NCBI GenBank assembly: GCA_030374765.1
Contig: JARGXX010000088.1
Span: forward strand, 2,604,001 to 2,668,000
DNA from: Agarophyton chilense
Taxonomy: Eukaryota > Rhodophyta > Florideophyceae > Gracilariales > Gracilariaceae
DNA: 64,000 nucleotides
Direction of reading: 5' to 3'
Each line of letters begins with the position of its first letter. Position 1 is the stretch's first letter. Positions 52,753-64,000 of this stretch are shown piece by piece. Made by a program: the position numbers and the translations under genes. Under the pieces are notes generated by a model. That model made no database searches, was not told the DNA's origin, and saw only the letters and a list, made by a program, of their open reading frames with translations.

Positions 52753-55700
52753 TTATCCCCATTCCATAACGGAGAGCCAAATTTGGTCAACCTCGTCGTC
52801 GAGATCTTCCACGTGCGAGTCCGCTGACACAGCTCGTTCCCGAGAAAGCGGGGTTTGAGTGTGCGACACCTCAGTGTCTCGTCCGCGGCGGCGGGTGATC
52901 GTCGGCTCTGTAGGCGTTCCGGGTGCGGAGTTCTCCACACGACTCTCCCTAGGCGCGGTTTCGTCATCTTTTCTGACGTCGTGCTCGGCTGGGTCGGCGG
53001 TGATGTCGCTACCCATACGCTGGGGTTGTGACTTCTCTATCGCCGGTTCGGTCGGGCTCGCCGTCTCACTGTGAAAAATAGATTCCCTGTTAGGGCGACT
53101 GGCTGACGCCGAAGCATCGTCCTGCGAAGGAACTAAGTCCTCCTCCCCCTCCTTAGGCGGAGAGCCAGGAGGCTTGATTACCTCCGGTGGGGGAGTAACT
53201 CTGTAAGAGTTCGCTGACTGGGCCCTTGAGGGAGCGGGCCCAGGTTCGGGAGTATCCGAAGTTTCCGGTAGGTCGGTTAAACCACGTTCCGGGTGCGGAA
53301 GTATAACGGGGCGGGTGTTCGAATCTCCGCCTGACGGGTTAACTTCCGTTGAATCATCCCCTGTGGAGGGCGTTGGTGCCGACACCACTTCCACATTTGG
53401 GTTGGGCGCTCGTGTGATGCGGTCCCTGGAGATCCGTTCGTGGCGGTTAGCGATATCCAATACCAACGTGTCCGGGTCTACAGAAACCACACGATAGTGT
53501 CCGTCCACAATTGGCGAAAGCTTGTGCCTACGTTCCTTTTCAGGATTGTAGTATTCCTTTCGAAGGAAGACGAAGTCGTCGGGCTCCACCTGAGGTAGAG
53601 GTTTGCGAACCCGATTGTCAAAGTCCTTCTTCTAGGCGCGTTGAGCTTTGTCCATTGCTTTCCGGGCTATCGGTACCATCTTCGTAAGTCACTCCTTCCA
53701 GGCTTCTCGGTACAATCCCAGTGACGGGTACGTCGACAGCGTCGGTTGAGCCTCGATGGCGACCGGCGGCGGTGTCCTCGACAGTACCAGTTCGAATGGG
53801 GATAACGATGTAACCCGATGAAACTGGGTGTTGTATGCATACGTGATAGCGTCTGTGTACAAGTCCCAATTTTTGGGGTGATCCGCAACATGCGATCTCA
53901 AAGCGTTGAGTATCGTACGGTTAAACCTCTCCACCTGGCCATTCCCCTGACGGTGATACGTAGTAACAAATAAATTCCTTACATCAAGGACTCGACATAC
54001 ATCCTGAAAGAACTTTGATGCGAATTGCCCTCCGTTGTCGGATAACAACTGCACCGGCGGTCCATATACCAGCACCCAATGGGTCACGAACGCTTGCGCG
54101 ACGGTAGCGGCGGTGATCCGCTTCAGCGGCACAGTTCTCGTTAGCTTAGAGAATCTGTCAGAAATGACAAGCAGATACCGATGGCCTCGGGACGTCCTGA
54201 TAAACTCCCCTAGGATATCTATGGCCACGAATTCGAGTGGAGCCCGTGCCGGGAACAGAGTCAACTTCTTAGAGTGCTTCCGAAGTTTGACGTCATTCTT
54301 GGCGCAATTGGCGCAGGCCCGTCTGACGGGGTAACAATCGAATGCCATTGCCGGCCAGTAAAAGTCCCTTCTCAACGTGAGGTACTGTTTTCTTCCCCCG
54401 GGGTGGGCGCCAACCTTCACATAGTGAGTGAGGTGTAATACCCTCTGTTGTAGGGTGTGCGGCACCACTATCCTCGGGCGAGGTCCAACGGTCCTGATTA
54501 GGTAACCCTGATCGTCGTCCTCGAAAGGTAACTGAAATCCTCCGTTGAGGCGAGCCCGAATCCGTGTACAGAATGGGTCGAGCTGTTGCTCGCGTATCAT
54601 CTCCTCTGGAGAGATAGGTATAAAAGAGCCGGTCGGCGAATCCAGACTCTCGTTGACGAGTATATCGTCACAAACATCATCCGTCAGTGGTTGAGCTCCT
54701 CCCTCGAGGTCCGATACCATAAAACATGGGATGTCATCGTCCTCGTAGGGTTCCGTTTCCGCTGTGGTTCCCAAGCGGGATAGTGCACCAGCCTGAGTGT
54801 TCAGCTTCCCTTTCTTGTACAGGATCTCAAAGTCGAATTCCGACAGTCGGAGACGCCAGCGCATAAGGCGGCCCGAGGGTTCGGAGATCTCCAGGAGCCA
54901 ACGCAAGCATGCGGGGTCCGTATGGACTTTGAAACGAGTACCCATCAGATAGGGGTGAAGTGTAGCTAAGGCCCACACAACGGCTAAACATTCTTTCTCG
55001 GAGACCGAGTAGTTCCTTTCATTGACATTCAGGGAACGTGACCAGTACCCAATAGGGTGACGTTCACCATCCTCAGAGGATTGGAACAGTGCACACCCTA
55101 CTTGGTTTGCACTAGCATCGGTGTCCACTTCGTAAGAGAGCCCAGGATTGGGTAGAGCCAAGATTGGCGGTGATGTTACGGCATTCACCAGTGCCGTGAA
55201 GGCAGACGCTTCCGCGTCGCCAAAAGGTTCCAGTTCAACTGATTGTCCCTTCGTCAGGAGCCTGTTGAGGGGGGTGGCAATATCCGCAAAGTTCGGGACG
55301 AATCGGCGATACACGTTACACAAACCTAAGAAGGATCGCAAATCCGTTTGAGTTTTCGGGTGTTTTGCTTCCTTCAAGGATTTCACTCGCACTTTATCGA
55401 TTAAAAGCTGTCCGGGACGGATGATATGACCCAGATACTTAACCGAATCGGTGAAAACTCGCACTTCTTGAGTTTCAAGGTGATTCCCGCGTCGCGGAGT
55501 ATCTTCATTACGTCCCTGACGTGTTGGAGGTGGTCATCCAGGTTGTTGGAGAAGACAATAATGTCGTCTAAATACACTAGACACGTCTTCCACTTGAAGG
55601 GAGCCAACAGAAAGTCTATCGCCCGTTGAAACGTTGCGGGGGCATTTGTAAACCCAAAAGGCATCCTCCGGAATCGGAAAAGTCCTTGATGACACACGAA

Positions 55701-57284
55701 AGCCGTTTTGTCTCGATCTTCCTCCCTAATAGGGACTTGCCAGTAGCCCGAATTGGCGTCAAGGGTAGAGAAAACAGTAGCGCTCCCAAGGGAGTCGATG
55801 TATTCGTCCATCCGAGGGATCGGGTACACATCCTTAATGGTTACCTCGTTCAGGCGTCTGTAATCGATGCAGAAACGCCACGATCCATCCGGTTTCGGAA
55901 CTAGCACCACTGGTGAGGCCCAAGCGGACTGGGCAGGTTCAATTACGCCCGCTTCAAGCATCTTCTCCACCTGAGATTTCTCCTCTTCCCGAGCTTTCGG
56001 TCCAGCACTGTAAGGGTTTTGGGCAATAGGCCGAGTGTTCGGTAACAAGTCGATGCGGTGTTCTGTAATCCCAATAGTTCCAAGGGAACCATCCCACATG
56101 GGGGTAAATTCACGAAGTATGTGCCTCAGCTTCTCCCGATGAGATGCGGGTACATGGTTGAGATCCCATTTCTCCAATTCCTGAACAGGATCCGTCTGGT
56201 CTGCTCCTGTGATAGGGGCCGTAACCTCCTGAGGTTTAAAGTGTTCAGCGTGTGGAGCTGCAGTCGTATGCTCACCGTCTTCCGCGATTTCGGCAGTGTC
56301 CTCCCCCTCCTTAGGGTCCGCCACCCCAAGGACCTCTGGGATAGAGATCTTTGTAGGTACGATCGCAAGCGGGTGTGGAAGAACAGAACCCAGGATCTGG
56401 TGTTTGACCAAATGCTGCGTTGTCTTTCCAAAGTTAGCTACCAAAACCTTGAAAGGTTTATCCGGTTCCACGGAGACAACCCCATTCGCAAGGGCGAGTT
56501 GACGCCGCGTATACAGAGACGGGTTCGGTTGTACCACATGCACACAAATTTGCTTGGTAACAACTGTGACCCAAATTTGGGTTTCTGGCGGGATAGCCAC
56601 TGACTTCGCAACCTTTACCCGTGTAGACACCGGGTCCTTCTTCACAGATTCCTGCGCGACAGGGAGAGGAACGCGTGTTCGCGCTGCTCCCCGTAAGGGT
56701 TTACGAACGATTGGGATCGTAGACCCGTCTTCGAGTTCCACAGTTCTATTCCGAGGATGGATGGCTTCCACGAAGCGGTCGCGAAAGTCACAACCCAGTA
56801 TGACTGGTGCTGCAAGTGACTTGCATACAATAAACTCTAGCTGAACGAGATAGGAGCCTAACCTCACCATGAGGGAAATTGTACTCGGTGTCCGTAGCGG
56901 GTTGTTGTTCGCATCGGCGATATCCAAACGTGGACCGGTACGAACTTGAACCCGGAGCAGCGGGGGTAACAATTCAACATGAATTAAGTTAGGAGCGGCT
57001 CCTGTATCCAGGACAGATATTTGACGAACCATAAACTGGTTGGACAGGCCGAAGTCGGCGAATACTTTATAATTCCGCTTGGCCATTACCATAACTCGAT
57101 CCGGAATACGGAGATTACGGGACCGTATCCACGGGCGACGGAGGACACTAAAGTATCCCGAGTTAACGTCGGTGTCAGCCGTTCTCCTTGAAAGGATAGT
57201 CACAGCTGGGGAGCGAAGCTGGAGCGCCTCGGGCGTCTTCAACTCCGGCTTAGAAGACGCCCCTCCCGCAGGGGAGACTCCCAA
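52753..57284 (-). mobile_element. Gypsy-1 pol region: protease, RT, RNase H, integrase
   Basis: Domains in minus-strand order: aspartic protease (VLDTGAAPN near 57010), reverse transcriptase (VYLDDIIVFS near 55565), RNase H (YEVDTDASANQ near 55125), integrase zinc finger (HYVKVGAHPGG near 54415 and a CANCAKND pair), integrase catalytic core (FVAIDILGEF near 54220 and LLSDNGGQF near 54040), and a GPY/F-like C-terminal module (VFLRKEYYNPEK near 53560). The domain order is that of Ty3/gypsy. Broken, with a small number of breaks. Confidence 0.9.
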
Positions 57285-57286
57285 GT

Positions 57287-59317
57287 TTAGTTTTTCGAAG
57301 CGGACCCCACCGAATTCGGTGCAGCTGCCTCGAAGGGGATCAGTTGTTCCCCGTTCGCGGGTACAAGTTCTGTATCCCTGTCAGCAAGGTGAGCTCGGAG
57401 TATCCTTTGTTCCTCATAGGACCTACTCGGGACTCGAGCTTTCTCCTCAGGGGTCAGAGCCTCGTACTGAGCGATATTTCGTGAACCCTCCCGCAGGCGA
57501 AATGTGCAGTCTGGTGCTTTGTGACCACAGAGGTAACACAAATAGCAAATTAGCTCTGCCGGGTTCGGTTGTGGACGTGAATCCACGCGACGTGGTGCTG
57601 TATCGCTCCATCCGGGGCGAGAGAACCGAGCAGCGGTATTCGCAAAATGTAGCGATGCGGCTGGCACCCTCCGTCCTTGGGTATAAAGCGCAGGGTCTTC
57701 ATCCGTAGTCGGAGCGGATGTCGACGGCAACTCAGACGTACCCATAGATTCGGGGTTACTTCCCATGAAGTGAATGTTATCATTGACCCCCACAGGGGCA
57801 GGGCCTCCTGCGAGTGACAACGACGAGTTACCTCCATCGGCGAAGAGTGCACGTGTCGGCCGACTCTTTCGGTTCTGCCGGGCACGGAGAGTATCCCCCT
57901 CAGCCTGGGCGTACTGAACCAGTTCCAAGTAGGTCAGCTTGCGCTTCTCTTCCCGATGTCGGGCAACCAATGCCCTTATCGAGGGGTCCAAACCATCCAC
58001 AAACATGGTGCATCTCTCGTAGGCGGGGAATACATTCCCGCATCGGTGAAACGCTTTATTCAAGCGAGTTGAATACACCGTTTCGGTTTCCATCGGCTTC
58101 TGCCGCGTATCCCTTAAGGCAAGGATTGCTTCCTGAATCGCATTTCCAGTAGCGTATGACCTCAAGAGGTACTGCACCGCTTCGGGCAAGCACGTGACTC
58201 CCCCTTCCGAGGCTCGGGATGATCCACGGACGGAGCTGAACTGGTCTTCAGCCATCCCCTTTAAGAAATAGGGTAATGCAAGATACGCTTGCGCTTCACT
58301 CATACCAAGGATGTCAGCCTCCTGGACGAACCTCGCAAGGAAATCGAGCACCAGAATTGGGTCTGTTCCTGTGAACTCCCTCTTCTGTAGGGTGATGCTC
58401 AGCCTTTTGATGTAGTCCTTGACCTTACCCGTTCCGTGGGATGTTCGATCTCCCGAAGGGTTATCCAACCGGTAATAGCGGTACGATAGCAGCTTCAGAT
58501 AGAGAGGATTCGTCGGCTTCAGCTCCCTTAATCCAAGGTGTTTCCTACACTTCTTCCGGGTACGGATTGCCCCTTGAGAGGTGTAAGTAGCCTTCGACCG
58601 AGTCGCCCGGGATGACCGGCGTCCATCTTCACTATCCGAAGATTCGGAGGACGAACTCGATGAAGAGCGATTGGGATCAGAATCCGATAAATCCTCTTGG
58701 AGGTGAACCCTCTTCTTGGACTTACGGCGGTCCCGTTCAGCGGAGCGGTGTTCTTCGTCTTCCGAAACGTCGGGTTTATCCTTCGAGGCTTCTGTGTCTC
58801 CGTCCATACGGATAATGGCCTCGAGGGTGTCCAGCCGAGCTCGGAAGCGTTCCGCTTGCACGCGGTGTTCCTCCACGAGGCTCCGGTACTCCTGGATAAA
58901 GACCCCAGGGGTACAAAAGCTTTCCAAAAGAGAGTTTGCATCCCTCCTCAGGGTACGAAGGTCATCGGCGACTCCCCGCTCCTGGACGTCCTCCACTTTG
59001 CAGCGGAGGGTAGTAACCTCCTGAAGGAGCTCGACGTGAGCCGCGTTGGCGATATCGATTCGAGTCTCCAGGCGCTGTAATTCAGGGTCGGCCCGACTTC
59101 GGGGTGCTGCTGAGGGGGTCTCCACCACTGGAGCTGGGCCCACAGCCACGACCTCTCGAGGACCTGAAATCACTGAGGGTGCTCTCCGAGTGTCCGGATC
59201 GATACCGGAATCGTTCCGATCTTCGGGAATTGAGCTCCTCGACCTAGGCGGGGCCGGGGGCACTGAATCCGCTTGACGGTTCGATCCAGTCCTGGAACCA
59301 CGGGTAGTCGGCGGCAT
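57287..59317 (-). CDS. Gypsy-1 gag-like polyprotein
   Basis: A minus-strand frame of about 676 aa starting MPPTTRGSRTG. It has an N-terminal disordered part, a coiled-coil-like helix (LQEVTTLRCKVEDVQE), a Ser/Asp-rich stretch, a capsid-like helical middle region, and a C-terminal zinc knuckle CYLCYLCGHKAPDC, which fits C-x2-C-x4-H-x4-C. It would form the particle shell and bind element RNA. Treated as part of a fossil element; this frame looks whole. Confidence 0.8.
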   Translation of the reverse strand: MPPTTRGSRTGSNRQADSVPPAPPRSRSSIPEDRNDSGIDPDTRRAPSVISGPREVVAVGPAPVVETPSAAPRSRADPELQRLETRIDIANAAHVELLQEVTTLRCKVEDVQERGVADDLRTLRRDANSLLESFCTPGVFIQEYRSLVEEHRVQAERFRARLDTLEAIIRMDGDTEASKDKPDVSEDEEHRSAERDRRKSKKRVHLQEDLSDSDPNRSSSSSSSESSDSEDGRRSSRATRSKATYTSQGAIRTRKKCRKHLGLRELKPTNPLYLKLLSYRYYRLDNPSGDRTSHGTGKVKDYIKRLSITLQKREFTGTDPILVLDFLARFVQEADILGMSEAQAYLALPYFLKGMAEDQFSSVRGSSRASEGGVTCLPEAVQYLLRSYATGNAIQEAILALRDTRQKPMETETVYSTRLNKAFHRCGNVFPAYERCTMFVDGLDPSIRALVARHREEKRKLTYLELVQYAQAEGDTLRARQNRKSRPTRALFADGGNSSLSLAGGPAPVGVNDNIHFMGSNPESMGTSELPSTSAPTTDEDPALYTQGRRVPAASLHFANTAARFSRPGWSDTAPRRVDSRPQPNPAELICYLCYLCGHKAPDCTFRLREGSRNIAQYEALTPEEKARVPSRSYEEQRILRAHLADRDTELVPANGEQLIPFEAAAPNSVGSASKN

Positions 59318-59510
59318 GCTGCAGACACGACACCGACGATTCGGGGTATCACGAGATTCCCGGAGAACGGATGACGTAACACAAAACAAAAATAAAAACC
59401 AATTCCACCCTTTTCAAAGGAGACCAATACAACAAATCTTTACGACGGTGCTTCCTCTTCCAAGAGATATTCCAACACGTGGATGACCAACCCAAAAGTC
59501 CGAGAACGGA

Positions 59511-59528
59511 TTCTAAGTCGGGAGACCA
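59511..59528 (-). other. Gypsy-1 primer binding site
   Basis: On the minus strand, TGGTCTCCCGACTTAGAA lies two bases after the 5' LTR. It begins TGG, as expected for pairing with a tRNA 3' CCA. Gypsy-2 has almost the same site (TGGTTTCCCGACTTAGAA). Confidence 0.7.
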
Positions 59529-59530
59529 CT

Positions 59531-60455
59531 TGTGGAGCAAAACCCGGCGACGGGAAGTGCTCTCAAGGTGTTCGAGGCCTTGCTCCCTGGGGGAGGCAGA
59601 CTCAGAGACAGAGCCCTCCGTTCCACCCGTAGTGTGGGGTGTAACTCCCACAGGGGATTCCGGCAGTACCGACGGAGGTGAGGGGTAGAAACCGTTGGGT
59701 CGGGAATGGGTATGGGTATCCCAAAGAATGGGGGAAAATCCGGCGAAGAGGAAAAACGGGGCGAGGGTCGGGCACTGACAGGCACCGGACCCGAGAACCA
59801 GAAAAGGGGCGAAACAACAAAAGAAACCCAATACAGGGGCGAAAACCTGTCCTCGAAAGGAAACACAAAAAAAGCACGCAACAAGTAAGCAGAACCCCCA
59901 CGGGGTATCGTGCACGCAGGTCGTCTAAGCGGTCCCAAGAGGGTGGTTGCACGGAACCCAAACGTGGGCACTCTCCAAGTGGAGTCGTGTCCCTACGCAG
60001 GCGTTGCTAACCAGAGCTCGTTCCGGGTTGTAAGGCCGAAACGATGGCGACGAAGAACCTCTAAAGGTATCGAAGACCAACCTTGGTTCCCATTTACTCT
60101 GAGCTTCGGACTGTGAGATCTCGTCTCCCTAAGTAGGGCCCGCTAACTAAACTCTACTAATTACAGTAGTGCACACCCGCTCAGGGCCATACACGTAAAG
60201 ATCCCACTGTCAGGGCCCAAAAGTCCAACGTTCTAACAAATATCCGAAAATCGGTACCTAAATTAAGCCACGTGTACCACGGGGCCAATCCAACCATGGG
60301 CCATCCGAATCCTTTCTTCCTAGGCGAACTCTAACCAGAAAACTGGGCCACCTCAGCACACCTTAGAGGGGATCATAGTCATAACCCGCGGAGGGTTCAA
60401 CCCTCATTCTATGAGTTGCATCTATAAGTATCCCCTGACTGGGCGTTGCTCTACA
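59531..60455 (-). repeat. Gypsy-1 5' LTR (right)
   Basis: 925 bp with inverted ends: TGTGGAGCAA at 59531 and TTGCTCTACA at 60455. It matches the left LTR and the solo LTR at 8988..9902. Confidence 0.95.
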
Positions 60456-60633
60456 CCACGCTTAGACATTTCTGTCCGACGGAGGAACTGTCTTTTTCTG
60501 GCAACTGATGTACTGGAGTGCGGATATGTACGGTGTCATTGTCAGGCTGTGCGTATAGAGTGCGTACCGTCTACATAATTGCCTCTTTAAGGATTCTGTC
60601 TATGTCTTCGACGGCATCCTGTACAGCAGAAAC

Positions 60634-61823
60634 CAAAGTCTGTTTCAAAATTATACACCTCGCTCAAATTTTCTAAAATTAGACGTTTTGGCTAAAGTAA
60701 ACCAAACGAAATCAGTGTGAAAAAAGTTTCAGAAAAAGTGCTGTTTCAAAAACTCGACCTTTATTGCATCTCTTTTACTCTAATGCGAGTTCAGGAGTTC
60801 ATTATAGCTCTTTAAGCCTGTATGCCGCTTATGAAACGCTTCCGAATTGATTAAAAAAAGGATTGATAACATTATTGTCAATTTTTCCCCGACAGTCTTT
60901 GATACAATTTTTCAAATCAGAAACTGCATCAAAACCTTTTTGCTAAAAAGTCATTCAAGACAACATTTGCCAACCGTTTTTGATAGATTTCGGGTCAGGA
61001 GAGCGCACAGGCCATTCTATTATAGACATATTTAGACTATTAAGCCACTGTATTATAGAATTAGACTTATACACAGGTGAATTATCTTGCTGATATACGG
61101 ATTCTTCTCTGTGTATACATTATGTTAAATGTAGCAAATAGTTTTTATGAACCTAACCATACATCCCAGAGTCAATATTTGGTGCAACAAAAACTATTTT
61201 AGTTGCTTCTTTTGTAGAGATTCCAGCTCGAGACATGACTGATGCTCACCCTGAATGCCTCGTGACAAATTTCTTTTTTTTTGGTAGGTCATGCCAAAAA
61301 AATTAATAGCATTTCGGACCGTTAATTTTGAACTTTTTTTCGTCATAAAAGATATTTTTATTTCATTCAGTTTTCCAAAAAGATTTTTCGGCACACTATT
61401 CTAAACGGTTGTTCATATGATGCTCTTTTAAAAAAACGTTTTCCTCATTTTTTTTGTACCTGAACACATATTGACAGTTAACGTCACGACATGTAGTAGA
61501 TCTTGACAGAGGCACAGTTAGTTTTTTTAAATTTTTTATGCAAGATGAGATGTTAGACTAGAATTGTCGTTTAATTATACGTTTATCGGCTGAAGAAAGT
61601 GACGTAGATTGTCCGGTTGATCGCTTTTTCCGTACGTAGCGGGGATTTTGATGAGGTTGTTGATTTTATTAGCTGTGCTTGTGTTTTTGCGCTATTTCTG
61701 CTAGAAACATACCTTGACCTACTAGTTCCATGATTTGCAGCTGTTCAGTACGCGTAAGGGGGGCCCAGGGGCCATGATTGAGCTAATGATCGTATGAAGG
61801 ATATACTTTTGAAACAGAGTTTG
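60634..61823 (-). mobile_element. Tc1/mariner transposon, decayed
   Basis: The ends are inverted: CAAAGTCTGTTTCAAAA at 60634 and, on the minus strand, CAAACTCTGTTTCAAAAGTA from 61823, giving 1190 bp, close to the usual 1.3 kb. The minus strand near 61740..61660 reads LTRTEQLQIMELVGQGMFLA, the helix-turn-helix start of a mariner transposase, and the 3' part near 60790 still has the ELAL word shared with the relic at 17090. Frames in between are broken by stops and runs of A or T. A second end of the same type (minus strand CAGTGCGTTTCAAAAATATA) lies at 61925, so another copy may be nested here. Confidence 0.7.
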
Positions 61824-61925
61824 GGACGACATGGTTTTTATTTGGTGTGAAATGTGCTCTACAGTACATGAAATGCCTTTTTGGTGCAGTTTTTGTGAAG
61901 GGATATATTTTTGAAACGCACTGTA

Positions 61926-64000
61926 GTTCATCCGTGCGAGTAGCTGGTCTTACATCTTCAACGGCTGCAGTAACCTTGCCGGATGTCCCTGGTACTGTTA
62001 TGGTTCTGCTGGACATGTCAAATGAAAGTACCGATTTTGGAGGTGACCATACCGCCCCCCTCTTCTGGTGTTGACATTTTAAGTAATCTTTTATAATGTC
62101 CCCAACAGATATTGGAAAATCCTCGAAGTTCTTTGAGCGGAGAATGAGGCTCAGCTTGCGTTTTCCCAAAAGCTTTTGATGTGCTTGGACCACTTCTTGA
62201 GGCAGCAAGGTGGGTGGCTGGCCTGATTCAACTGGCCGGGCGTATCCCTTTGCATGTTCGTGGGCTGACATTACATCATTTCCGTAGAGATGGTTCGAGA
62301 TTCGAATAGCTTGAGTGACAAGCAAGGGAGAGTATTCTTCGTAGCCAGAGGAGGAATCTTCTTTCGGCCGTAGGTAAATGTCCCGTATGACTCTGTGCTT
62401 AGGTTCTAAGACGTTCTTGCTGTGTCTACGTGACTTTCTTCAGCTCCTTCCAAGGCCTTTCTGAATTTCCATCATCCAGACGAGCAGTAGCACAGAACAA
62501 AACAGACCAGTTAATTGTGCTCAAGTTCTGATACTCGCATACAAACATCGAGTGGGGAATATAGGTGTGCATGTCCACATCTATGAGCGATATAGTAGGA
62601 TGTTGTCCTCCTTGCTGCGTTGACGGTAATTTTAGAACGTTGCCATTCAGATGGAGGATGTCACAAAGACTCGTAAGATTACGTCCAACAACCCACTGGG
62701 ATGACCCTTCAATGACTAAATGTCGAATTTGGACAACTTGGCCTTCATCCGAATGTACTGAGAGAAGGATAGAACCAAGTATCTGTCTTGGCTCACTGCG
62801 ATGGTTTCCTGATCCATGCTGCCAATTAGTCATGTCTGCTACCGCAGGTGGCAAAGGATCGAGCGTTCCTTTTTAGTCTGGACAGACAATATGCTTGATG
62901 AGTTTCAGTTCGTCCAATCCAATTCCACTGTATGGAGCAGCATTATCCAAAAGTGGTCCATTAGAGCCGTTAAATTCGGTATTTGGATTGTCCTTCTTCT
63001 TCAGTGTGGCCATATTCAGTGTTATGAAGATCTCTTGGTGTTTTTCTTCACTTCCTGGGGCGTCTAGGGCCTTGAAACCGGGCTTGATAAACCCATCTCA
63101 ACTATGATCGTTGGCCCAGTGACCGTACTTACCGCAGCGATGACATTTCGTTTTTGTCTTCAGCTCGGTTACTTTTTCGGGGTTCAGTCTTTGTTTACTT
63201 ATTTTTGGTTCCTTTCCGCCACCAGGGCGGGATGAAGAAGCAAAGGATGCGTTGGTCGACAACTTGTTCATGGAGGAGAAGGCAATCGCCGTGCGAACTC
63301 TGTCACATTGTCGAAGAACCTATGCAACTGAATCGTACGACACCGCTTTCAAAAAGTCGTTCTCTTTTGACTTAAGAGATAAAGAAAGACTCCTTGGGAG
63401 AAAAGTGGGATAGTACAAACACTCTCTGATTACTATCAACTTAAAAATTCGCCAAGAGTGTGATTGCGCCAAGAGTCTCTGACAGTTTGGCTTGTTCTCC
63501 GTGCGCATTAACTCTCGAAACACGTGCCTGGAACCTCGACTCAAAGTTCTTGAAAGTCTCATTAGCATTCCTTTTCGTGATAAAAAGCGCCAGTAAATCT
63601 TGATAAACGTCGAAGACGACCGCAAGAGGGTGACGTTTGAAAAGTGCGTCGACAATGGCCTGCGTGCCAGTCTCAGAGCGAATTATTTCTGTCAGGATTG
63701 ATCGGCAGATATCGCAGGCGAAATTGTAAAGCTGTGACTACACCGTGATGCCTTGCACAGCCTTGCATATCTTGTTATCATTTGAGTCGGATAACGTGTC
63801 ATGAAATGCTAGCCAAAGCGATATGGCGTTTGCATACTGTTCCTGGTTTCTTTTCCCGTCCGCCAACGGAACATTTCGTATGTCCCAGGAAAAGCGCGAG
63901 CGCGTTGGCTGGTCGCTTGATGAACTCTCAGGGCCCATATCTGTGAAAAGTGCGGTTTGCAAACAAGAACAGAACAGTTTACTTCGCGTGGGTAGCACTA
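61926..64000 (-). mobile_element. Copia B right part: gag, zinc knuckle, protease region
   Basis: Minus strand: gag start MGPESSSSDQP at about 63938, and a capsid segment with ANETFKNFESRFQARV near 63560, homologous to NESFRNFELRLEAQA of Copia A. CHRCGKYGHW near 63150 is a zinc knuckle. Protease-region phrase IEGSSQWVVGRNLT lies near 62710. A segment TITVPGTSGKVTAAVEDVRP near 61980 is of the kind seen between integrase and RT in some copia lineages. Leader sequence begins at 63945 and runs to the window edge. Broken, with several breaks. Confidence 0.65.

Larger units (their letters stand above)
42578..60455 (-). mobile_element. Gypsy-1, Ty3/gypsy chromovirus with nested insertion
   Basis: Bounded by 5-bp duplications CCACG at 42573..42577 and 60456..60460. 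Removing the nested Gypsy-2 (43032..49122) and its duplicated GTGGA leaves about 11.8 kb. Minus-strand order: 5' LTR (59531..60455), primer site, gag (57287..59317), pol with protease, RT, RNase H and integrase (52753..57284), chromodomain (51937..52227), a long plus-strand accessory frame (49681..51495), polypurine tract, 3' LTR (left). It looks nearly whole, with only a few breaks in the pol region besides the nested insertion. Its LTRs differ at a few percent of sites, so it is moderately young but older than Gypsy-2. Confidence 0.92.
35970..64000 (-). mobile_element. Copia B, minus-strand copia element split by several insertions
   Basis: Pieces on the minus strand, from right to left: gag (63320..63998), a zinc knuckle near 63100..63160 (CHRCGKYGHW), protease region (62426..62854), a post-integrase segment (61926..62325, with SPPKSVLSFD), 60461..60633, a YWPDDKQFYRGTV segment (42339..42572), RT (40978..41248), then RT to RNase H (35970..37079). 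Insertions between the pieces are a mariner element, Gypsy-1 (which holds Gypsy-2), a solo LTR and a pair of 1.9-kb repeats. Order and orientation are consistent with one original element. It runs off the right edge of the window. Broken, with many breaks; the oldest layer of the nest. Confidence 0.6.

Overview
The window looks like nuclear DNA of a gene-compact but transposon-loaded eukaryotic alga. A red alga is my best inference, not a proven call. The reasons are GC-rich genes with few introns, introns of about 85-110 bp, genes packed nearly end to end, a CCT-domain protein and an opine dehydrogenase, all beside deep nests of Ty3/gypsy and Ty1/copia elements. No prokaryotic operons, rRNA genes, intact tRNA genes or CRISPR arrays were seen.

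Region 1 (1-16400) is the host gene island. In order it holds a peroxisomal acyl-CoA oxidase (+), a CCT-domain regulator (-), an opine dehydrogenase (+), a coiled-coil protein with one intron (+), a CxxC zinc-ribbon protein (-) and a five-exon ABC1/UbiB-type kinase (+). The CCT gene and the opine dehydrogenase are divergent and share a GC-rich 1.2-kb spacer with a 9-bp minisatellite. The coiled-coil and zinc-ribbon genes converge with one base between their stop codons. A transposon-rich gap (about 7.1-11.6 kb) interrupts the island.

Region 2 (16400-35970) is old, AT-rich repeat land: Tc1/mariner relics, a pogo/Tigger-like DNA transposon with unusually long terminal inverted repeats, single LTRs, and copia and gypsy remnants.

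Region 3 (35970-64000) is one minus-strand copia element opened by later insertions: a 1.9-kb direct-repeat pair, a solo LTR, a mariner element, and an approximately 11.8-kb Ty3/gypsy chromovirus (Gypsy-1, 42578..60455). Gypsy-1 is itself interrupted inside its left LTR by a second chromovirus (Gypsy-2, 43032..49122). Target duplications mark the gypsy insertions (CCACG for Gypsy-1, GTGGA for Gypsy-2) and both copies of one solo-LTR family.

The most unusual observation is that Gypsy-1 and Gypsy-2 each carry a long reading frame on the strand opposite to gag-pol, between the chromodomain and the 3' LTR. The two predicted proteins are recognisably related to each other, and I recognise no known domain in them. 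This antisense accessory protein family is the best candidate for an undescribed system. Work was by eye on the sequence; no database or alignment was run.
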